Below are positions 1 to 3,337 of a stretch of 5,540 nt of DNA, in pieces; the first letter of the stretch is position 1; every line of letters begins with the position of its first letter. The notes under the pieces were generated by a model that worked only from the letters and a program-made list of their open reading frames with translations, had not been told where the DNA came from and made no database searches. The position numbers and the translations under genes were made by a program. The stretch is from a bacterium (GTDB lineage Bacteria > UBP18 > UBA7526): the NCBI GenBank assembly GCA_018903055.1, contig JAHIPW010000078.1:1-5540 (forward strand), read 5' to 3'.

Positions 1-35
1 AAAATATCAGAAATAGCAAGGATGAGCAGGAAGGA

Positions 36-171
36 TAACGGTTACTACGCTCCGATATATCGGAGCTGTTACTATCAGTTACTACGCTTCGCTGTTACTA
101 ACAGTTGCTTTTACGCTAGTTACTGGTAACCGCTAGTAACTGTTTAGTAACCGTTAGTAACCACTAGTAAC
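36..171. repeat. GTTACT/AGTAAC repeat array forming a large imperfect palindrome
   Basis: The word GTTACT occurs at 41, 68, 78, 94 and 119. Its reverse complement AGTAAC occurs at 135, 146, 156 and 166, with a variant GGTAAC at 125. The left half is thus all forward and the right half all inverted, pivoting at GTTAC-TG-GTAAC (119-130). The outermost arms are perfect over 12 bp: 36-47 (TAACGGTTACTA) pairs with 145-156. Smaller palindromes lie inside, such as CTGTTA-C-TAACAG (92-104). The array ends about 50 bases before the first gene. It could be a dispersed non-coding repeat or a structured leader; the sequence does not decide. Confidence 0.85.
49..66. repeat. Perfect 18-bp palindrome
   Basis: GCTCCGATATATCGGAGC reads identically on both strands. 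It sits between the first two GTTACT words of the array. It could be a dimeric protein site or a DNA cruciform or hairpin, but nothing shows which. The CGGAG word recurs in three other hairpins of this window. Confidence 0.8.
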
Positions 172-205
172 CTTTTGCTGTCTTCCCTGCTAATCCGCGA
201 AGAAG

Positions 206-214
206 GGAGGTGAT
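206..214 (+). promoter_or_regulatory. Very strong Shine-Dalgarno for the 67-residue gene
   Basis: GGAGGTGAT matches the usual 16S rRNA 3'-end complement over nine bases and lies five bases before the ATG at 220. The 13-base string GGGAGGTGATAAG occurs identically before the ATG at 677. Confidence 0.85.
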
Positions 215-219
215 AAGAA

Positions 220-423
220 ATGAAGGGATTGGCCATTTTGTTAGGAGGAGTAGCAGGTGTAAGCCTCATCCTGGGCCTAATCTACAAGGCCGCTGCCTTA
301 GCGGATAAGACTCTTGGCCCCGCCGCCCTCGGCCCGCTTAGCTTCCAAAGACTCGCTAACACCTGTCTGCTATTTGCCATCGGCCTGGGAGTGCTTCAGT
401 TGCTTAAAGCGAAAGAGAAATAA
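220..423 (+). CDS. Small two-helix membrane protein, function unknown
   Basis: This 67-residue protein has two hydrophobic stretches, roughly residues 3-24 (rich in Leu, Ile, Gly and Val) and 47-62. They are joined by a mostly polar loop, and the tail is basic (KAKEK). This predicts a small integral inner-membrane protein with two helices. There is no clear signal-peptidase site. The start is fixed by a nine-base SD ending five bases upstream. It stands alone: a repeat array lies before it and a 253-base repeat-rich gap separates it from the next gene. I do not recognise the family and no catalytic motif is visible. It is real by SD and composition; its role is unknown. Confidence 0.75.
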   Translation: MKGLAILLGGVAGVSLILGLIYKAAALADKTLGPAALGPLSFQRLANTCLLFAIGLGVLQLLKAKEK

Positions 424-456
424 GAAAAGAAGTAGAGAAATTCGGTAATCGGTTGC

Positions 457-550
457 CCTTCACTTCGTTTCTCTCGATCCCGAGGATCTTCGAGATCCGA
501 AGGGCAGGATACCTCGCCAAAGTGAAGTATCCCGAGCTAATGGCGAGGGA
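457..550. mobile_element. Palindromic repeat element, copy 1 (94 bp), with 7-bp direct-repeat flanks
   Basis: The element starts CCTTCACTTCG (457-467) and carries AGGATACCTCG (506-516) and GTGAAGTATCCCGAG (522-536), all nearly identical in copy 2 at 1939-1999. It is flanked by CGGTTGC at 450-456 and 551-557, resembling a target-site duplication. Three word pairs are complementary: 458-465 with 520-527, 507-512 (GGATAC) with 527-532 (GTATCC), and 512-519 (CCTCGCCA) with 541-548. Compared with copy 2 it has about 35 extra bases (within 468-505), which include the hairpin GGATCT-TCG-AGATCC (484-498). GCCCTTC (455-461) also pairs with GAAGGGC (499-505). There is no coding capacity, so movement would need an enzyme from elsewhere. 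Confidence 0.6.
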
Positions 551-638
551 CGGTTGCGCGACTCGTCACGGCTATCCTCAAGCGTTGTTCGTAAAAACAC
601 GCAACCGGAGGACGTAAGACGATACGAGCAGCGCAACC
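551..638. repeat. CGGTTGCG / CGCAACC inverted words
   Basis: CGGTTGCG (551-558) is perfectly complementary to CGCAACCG (600-607). The overlapping GGTTGCGC (552-559) is complementary to GCGCAACC (631-638). The stretch 558-676 between the palindromic element and the next gene shows nothing else recognisable beyond these words and the SD at its end. Confidence 0.5.
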
Positions 639-663
639 CTTCAACGTATGACGAAATTAAGAG

Positions 664-672
664 GGAGGTGAT
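664..672 (+). promoter_or_regulatory. Very strong Shine-Dalgarno selecting the ATG at 677
   Basis: GGAGGTGAT lies four bases before the ATG at 677. It decides the start of the following gene against an in-frame TTG at 554, which would run through repeat sequence and has no comparable SD. Confidence 0.85.
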
Positions 673-676
673 AAGT

Positions 677-943
677 ATGCCTAAGGAACCAGAAGAGAAG
701 CTTCCGATAAGTGAGACCCTAAAAGTACTGGATTATCGGACATTGGAGAAGAATCCCAAGTGGTGGAGTGCCGTAGCCTTAATTGACTCCTGGGGAAGAA
801 AGCAGATCTGTTTCTACCTCTGGCAGAAGAAGGGGGAGAAATGGGCCAGACAGCAGAAGTTCACCATTCAGGATGCTCAGACCTGGGAGAATGCTTCTTC
901 CTATGTTGAAGAGTTCCTACCGGAATTAGAAGCGGCAAAGTGA
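677..943 (+). CDS. Trp-rich 88-residue protein, function unknown
   Basis: The protein is 88 residues and probably soluble and cytoplasmic, with no signal peptide or membrane segment. It has a charged N-terminus (MPKEPEEK) and a compact central region, about residues 27-80, with six tryptophans (29, 30, 39, 49, 56, 70). Alternating hydrophobic stretches (SAVALIDSW, KQICFYLW) suggest beta strands, followed by a probable C-terminal helix. The reading frame is open back to a TTG at 554, but the ATG at 677 with its nine-base SD is clearly preferred. Its TGA overlaps the GTG of the next gene by four bases, so the two are probably translationally coupled. I do not recognise the family. A small nucleic-acid-binding or adaptor fold is possible but unsupported. 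Confidence 0.75.
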   Translation: MPKEPEEKLPISETLKVLDYRTLEKNPKWWSAVALIDSWGRKQICFYLWQKKGEKWARQQKFTIQDAQTWENASSYVEEFLPELEAAK

Positions 944-1761
944 GTCCAAAAATCTGGAAGGTCGCCCATCGGGGAGCAAGTGGAGAAACACCAGAGAATA
1001 CCATAGCCTCTTTTAGGAGAGCAATTGCCCAGGGGGCAGAGATCATTGAGACCGATGCCCGGCTCTCTAAAGATAAAGAAATAGTCCTGATCCACGATGA
1101 GACAGTAGAGCGTACCACGAATGGTAAAGGAAGGGTCTCTCAATTGACCCTGAAAGAGCTCAGGAGCCTTGATGCTGGATCCTGGTTTGGGAAAAAATTC
1201 TCTGGCGAGAGAATCCCCACTCTCTCTGAGGCGATTGATGTCACAAAAGGAAAAGCAAAGTTAAACATCGAGTTCAAGGGAGAGGATTTGCTCCTGGTAC
1301 CGAAAGTGATAGACCTCTTAAAGGAAGAGGGATTTATAAAAAAGGTCATCCTTTCCTCCTTCAACTATTCCTTCATCAAAGAGACAAAGAGGCTTAAACC
1401 CCAAATTATTACTGGGCTTTTATTCGCTACCCCGGCTCAAGAAAGGGAAGGATTTTCATACTGGAAGTGGTTGGACTTAATCCTGCCCAGATACAATCTG
1501 GTCAGTGAAGATTTGGTTGCCAGAGCCCATAGCAGGGGTCTGAAGGTTATTGCCTGGACAGTAGATAAACCAGAAAAGATGAAAAGGCTCATTGACCTTG
1601 GGGTGGATGGAATAGCCTCCAACTATCCAGCATTACTTATTGAAATCCTAAAACAGTATGGCAAGGGTGACAAGGGTAGCAAGGGTGACAAGGGCAGCAA
1701 GGGTGACAAGGGTTTAACCCCCTGTCGCCCGTGTAGCCCCTGTTTCCCCTGTGCCCCCTGA
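940..1761 (+). CDS. Glycerophosphodiester phosphodiesterase family protein with repeat-derived C-terminus
   Basis: It probably hydrolyses glycerophosphodiesters to glycerol 3-phosphate and an alcohol, using a TIM-barrel fold and a divalent metal. Visible family motifs are HRGASGETPENT (residues 10-21, catalytic H10, E19), ETDARLS (37-43, metal ligands E37 and D39), HDETVERTTNG (52-62, second catalytic H52), NIEFKG (109-114, E111 and K113), WTVD (206-209) and GVDGIASNYP (221-230). No signal peptide is present, so a cytoplasmic UgpQ-like enzyme is likely. The start is a GTG overlapping the previous stop by four bases; its own SD is weak, which fits coupling. The normal domain ends near residue 240. 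Residues 241-273 are encoded by an 18-bp tandem repeat plus a C-rich segment, giving GDK-GSK triplets and then four Cys-Pro-rich residues. That tail is probably not functional. Substrate identity is inferred from the family. Confidence 0.93.
   Translation: MSPKIWKVAHRGASGETPENTIASFRRAIAQGAEIIETDARLSKDKEIVLIHDETVERTTNGKGRVSQLTLKELRSLDAGSWFGKKFSGERIPTLSEAIDVTKGKAKLNIEFKGEDLLLVPKVIDLLKEEGFIKKVILSSFNYSFIKETKRLKPQIITGLLFATPAQEREGFSYWKWLDLILPRYNLVSEDLVARAHSRGLKVIAWTVDKPEKMKRLIDLGVDGIASNYPALLIEILKQYGKGDKGSKGDKGSKGDKGLTPCRPCSPCFPCAP
1661..1758. repeat. 18-bp tandem repeat plus complementary C-rich arm inside the GDPD 3' end
   Basis: AAGGGTGACAAGGGYAGC begins at 1663 and 1681, and a third, shortened copy spans 1699-1713. 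The following stretch (1718-1758) is made of CCCCTGT-like words that roughly complement the repeat. GGGTGACA (1701-1708) pairs with TGTCGCCC (1723-1730) through eight pairs, one of them G-T, and GGGTT-T-AACCC (1710-1720) closes the loop. It forms a strong GC-rich hairpin right up to the stop codon, without a following T-run. Confidence 0.8.
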
Positions 1762-1776
1762 GCTAAGGGAGGTATT

Positions 1777-1908
1777 ATGGGAAGAGAAAAGATAAAAAGG
1801 GAAGGGGATGAACTGGAAGAGGACCTGGTATTATTGGAAAAGGAGTTAAAGCGGGGCTATAAAAAGAGCAGGAAGAAGAGAAAGAAGAAATGGCCCAAAG
1901 GATGGTAG
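1777..1908 (+). CDS. Very basic 43-residue protein, function unknown
   Basis: The ATG at 1777 is preceded by AAGGGAGGT (1765-1773), a strong SD, only 15 bases after the GDPD stop, so it probably belongs to the same transcript. The protein has 12 Lys and 5 Arg against 7 Glu and 2 Asp. Residues 9-25 are an acidic and leucine-containing stretch that could form an amphipathic helix. Residues 29-38 are almost all Lys/Arg, and the end is WPKGW. A small nucleic-acid- or ribosome-binding protein would fit the charge, but no family is recognised. The SD and spacing support a real gene; its shortness leaves some doubt. Confidence 0.6.
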   Translation: MGREKIKREGDELEEDLVLLEKELKRGYKKSRKKRKKKWPKGW

Positions 1909-1916
1909 AACCCAGT

Positions 1917-2013
1917 AAAAATGCAAAATGCAAAATGCCCTTCGCTTCGCTCAGGATACCTCGAAGGATTCAGCGAAGTATCCCGAGAGAAATCGAGGGG
2001 CAAAATGCAAAAT
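1917..2013. repeat. CAAAATG heptamer run interrupted by a palindromic element
   Basis: The heptamer CAAAATG occurs in tandem at 1924 and 1931, after a partial unit ending at 1923. It resumes at 2001, followed by CAAAATT at 2008. Positions 1939-1999 between the two halves are occupied by the second copy of the palindromic element. The stretch 2014-2040 holds only a modest purine-rich SD (AGGGAAG, 2030-2036) for the next gene. Confidence 0.75.
1939..1999. mobile_element. Palindromic repeat element, copy 2 (61 bp), inserted in the heptamer run
   Basis: It carries CCTTCGCTTCG (1939-1949), AGGATACCTCG (1953-1963) and GCGAAGTATCCCGAG (1973-1987), matching copy 1 at 457-550. Complementary pairs are CTTCGCT (1940-1946) with AGCGAAG (1972-1978), GGATAC (1954-1959) with GTATCC (1978-1983), and CCTCGA (1959-1964) with TCGAGG (1993-1998). 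GCAAAATGC flanks it at 1930-1938 and 2000-2008. That looks like a target duplication, but the tandem heptamers could also explain it. Confidence 0.6.
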
Positions 2014-2040
2014 TGTAGGTGTTAGAAAAAGGGAAGACAG

Positions 2041-2568
2041 ATGGAGTATAGAATAGGAAAGACAACTATTGAATTATATCAAGGCGATATTGCGGAATTA
2101 GATACTGAGGCCATCGTCAATGCGGCAAATTCCTCACTCATTATGGGAGGAGGAGTAGCGGGAGCCATAAGGAGAAAGGGAGGACCCAGCATTCAGGAGG
2201 AGTGTAATAGAATTGGTGGGACCAGTGTCGGGGAAGCAGTAGTCACTGGTGCCGGAAATCTGAAGGCGAAGTACATCATCCATACTGTAGGACCAAGGTA
2301 TGAAGAAGGGAATGAGGATGAGAAGTTAAAGAATGCCACCTTAAATGCTTTAAAGAGAGCCCAGGAGAAGAAGATACGCTCCATTGCTCTTCCTGCAATA
2401 TCAACTGGGATCTTTGGCTTTCCTCTAGATCGAGCAGCAAAGATTATGGTCAAAGCAGTAAAGGAATTTTTAACCATACCTTCTTCTTTGAAATTAATTG
2501 TCTTTGCTCTATTCGATAAGGAGGCCTATGATACCTTCGCAAAAGAATTAAAGAAGCAACTTGAATAA
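2041..2568 (+). CDS. Macro-domain (ADP-ribose-binding) protein
   Basis: The 175 residues form a single macro domain, the usual length for stand-alone bacterial and archaeal members. Such proteins bind ADP-ribose or derivatives (O-acetyl-ADP-ribose, ADP-ribosylated protein or nucleic acid) and some hydrolyse them. Visible motifs are QGDI (14-17), IVNAANSSL (25-33, base/ribose contact N27 and N30), the glycine-rich phosphate loop GGGVAGAI (36-43), HTVGP (81-85) and PAISTGIFGFP (118-128, second phosphate loop). MacroD-type hydrolases have Asp in the first loop (GGGVDGAI); here the position is A40, so that catalytic scheme is absent. No signal peptide is seen, so it is cytoplasmic. The SD is modest. 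No ADP-ribosyltransferase such as DarT is adjacent, so a toxin-antitoxin role is not supported. Confidence 0.93.
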   Translation: MEYRIGKTTIELYQGDIAELDTEAIVNAANSSLIMGGGVAGAIRRKGGPSIQEECNRIGGTSVGEAVVTGAGNLKAKYIIHTVGPRYEEGNEDEKLKNATLNALKRAQEKKIRSIALPAISTGIFGFPLDRAAKIMVKAVKEFLTIPSSLKLIVFALFDKEAYDTFAKELKKQLE

Positions 2569-2579
2569 TAGCAGACCAT

Positions 2580-2717
2580 TAAATTCCAAATAACAAATTA
2601 CAAATCACAAACAATATACAATAACCAAAATCACAATGACCAAAACGATTCGTTTTGAACATTTGGTAATTTGAATTTAGGATTTGTTTGTAATTTGGTG
2701 CTTGGGATTTAGGATTT
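2580..2717. repeat. Large AT-rich imperfect palindrome, about 138 bp
   Basis: The left arm (2580-2647) is made of CAAATTACAAATCACAAAC-like words. The right arm (2651-2717) is its imperfect reverse complement, TTTGTTTGTAATTTGG-like. At the centre CAAAACG-ATT-CGTTTTG (2641-2657) is perfect over 7 bp per arm. It fills the gap between the macro-domain and lamin-tail genes. It resembles dispersed palindromes known in many uncultured bacterial genomes; no promoter could be picked out with confidence. Confidence 0.8.
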
Positions 2718-2734
2718 CTCCGACGGAGTCGGAG
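2718..2734 (+). promoter_or_regulatory. Perfect hairpin directly before the SD of the lamin-tail gene
   Basis: CTCCGAC-GGA-GTCGGAG has a seven-pair perfect stem and a three-base loop. The SD GGAGGTGA (2737-2744) begins two bases after it, and the ATG is at 2749. In mRNA the hairpin would stack next to the ribosome site without covering it. It may stabilise the leader or affect initiation, or simply be the end of the preceding palindrome. Confidence 0.5.
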
Positions 2735-2748
2735 GGGGAGGTGAGAAA

Positions 2749-3102
2749 ATGGCAAAGGGAGTGAAAATATTCAAGATTGGTAGTGATATCCCGGCACCGA
2801 GGAAGAATCCTCAGACAGGAGAGTGGAAGGATGTGGAGATGGAGTATATTCAGGTGATAGACTATGGCCCCCTGGCTAAAGACCTCACCGGTTGGACGAT
2901 AAGGGATGATTCTGGAGTTAGATTTACCTTTCCCCAGCATCAGATTAGGGTGGGCTACATTGTTAAGATAAGAACAGGAAAGAGAACTGTTACCCAGGAT
3001 AACTTCTACATGAATTATGACTATCCCCTCTGGCAGCATCCAGGGAATGTAGCTTATCTCTATGATGCTGAAGGGAATAAGGTTGACGAGAAGATGGTGT
3101 AA
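2749..3102 (+). CDS. Stand-alone lamin-tail-domain (LTD) protein
   Basis: This 117-residue protein is almost entirely one lamin-tail domain, an immunoglobulin-like beta sandwich. The hallmarks are the strand EYIQVIDYGP (32-41), the signature DLTGWTIRDDSG (45-56), FTFP (59-62) and PLWQHPGNVAYLYDAEGNKVDE (93-114), which matches the usual W-x-N-x-GD-x-A-x-LYD-x-x-G-x-VD pattern. Bacterial LTDs are often attached to secreted nucleases or surface proteins. Here the domain has no partner and no signal peptide, so it is probably cytoplasmic. Residues 1-30 are a polar lead-in. The start is set by GGAGGTGA four bases upstream. The ligand is unknown; DNA, polysaccharide or protein binding are all possible for the family. 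Confidence 0.85.
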   Translation: MAKGVKIFKIGSDIPAPRKNPQTGEWKDVEMEYIQVIDYGPLAKDLTGWTIRDDSGVRFTFPQHQIRVGYIVKIRTGKRTVTQDNFYMNYDYPLWQHPGNVAYLYDAEGNKVDEKMV

Positions 3103-3133
3103 AGAGGTCTCTGAAAAAGATTCAGAGCCCTCT
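3103..3133 (+). terminator. Strong hairpin immediately after the lamin-tail stop codon
   Basis: AGAGG-T-CTCTGA (3103-3114) pairs with TCAGAG-C-CCTCT (3122-3133): eleven base pairs with one T/C mismatch and a seven-base loop AAAAGAT. It begins at the base after the TAA. No T-run follows, so it may be a weak or factor-assisted terminator or an mRNA 3' stabiliser. Positions 3134-3178 show nothing recognisable. Confidence 0.5.
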
Positions 3134-3178
3134 GATGACGGTGATTCTTAAATGATTATGGTGACAAATCTCCAATGG

Positions 3179-3272
3179 GATTAAAAATCACGGATAGGCA
3201 CGGATAATCAGTGGCATTGCTTGATTTATTCAAGCACCCTACGATGCCAACGGAGTGCATCGTGTAATCCGT
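3179..3272. repeat. Cluster of short repeats and hairpins before the CBS-motif gene
   Basis: CACGGATA is repeated at 3189 and 3199 with a 10-bp pitch, enclosed by GATTA (3179-3183) and TAATC (3205-3209), and ATCCGT (3267-3272) is its inverse. Two hairpins lie between: GCTTGA-TTTAT-TCAAGC (3219-3235) and ACGATGC-(9)-GCATCGT (3241-3263), whose loop contains ACGGAGT. These look like dispersed palindromic words rather than a known RNA. Confidence 0.6.
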
Positions 3273-3283
3273 AAGAAATCTGT

Positions 3284-3312
3284 CTGCCCCGTGGCGGAGC
3301 TTTACGGGGTGA
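3284..3312. repeat. CCCCGT-ACGGGG hairpin, short relative of the 4737-4847 element
   Basis: CCCCGT (3287-3292) pairs with ACGGGG (3304-3309) around the loop GGCGGAGCTTT. The surrounding nine-base ends, CTGCCCCGT (3284-3292) and ACGGGGTGA (3304-3312), recur exactly at 4734-4742 and 4842-4850. It lies 25 bases before the ATG at 3338. That gene's own SD is AAGGAGG at 3325-3331. Confidence 0.6.
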
Positions 3313-3337
3313 TGACCCGTGTTCAAGGAGGAAGAAG

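Noticed and set aside
36-171. CRISPR array
   Set aside because: The units are only about 6-12 bases, spacing is irregular, orientation switches midway, and there are no spacers of regular length or cas genes.
554-676. N-terminal extension of the 88-residue protein from a TTG start
   Set aside because: It starts inside repeat sequence, lacks a good SD, and the ATG at 677 has a nine-base SD. The extension is also rich in Arg and Ser, unlike the rest.
861-1143. Two reverse-strand open frames of 80-85 codons
   Set aside because: They lie antisense to the well-supported GDPD gene and the end of its upstream partner, have no SD, and their translations resemble no protein.
1661-1758. Functional collagen-like domain
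   Set aside because: There are only about five Gly-X-Y triplets, encoded by a DNA tandem repeat with a complementary arm, at the extreme end of a cytoplasmic-type enzyme. A DNA-level origin is simpler.
2041-2568. DarG-like antitoxin of a DarTG toxin-antitoxin pair
   Set aside because: No DarT ADP-ribosyltransferase lies on either side, and the protein is a lone macro domain without the extra DarG C-terminal region.
2677-3039. Reverse-strand open frame of 120 codons
   Set aside because: It is antisense to the lamin-tail gene, whose domain signature and SD are clear. Part of it reads the AT-rich palindrome.
3134-3337. Riboswitch or small RNA gene before the 440-residue gene
   Set aside because: The hairpins are separate short palindromes typical of dispersed repeats. 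I could match no known riboswitch core, and no tRNA-like cloverleaf is present.
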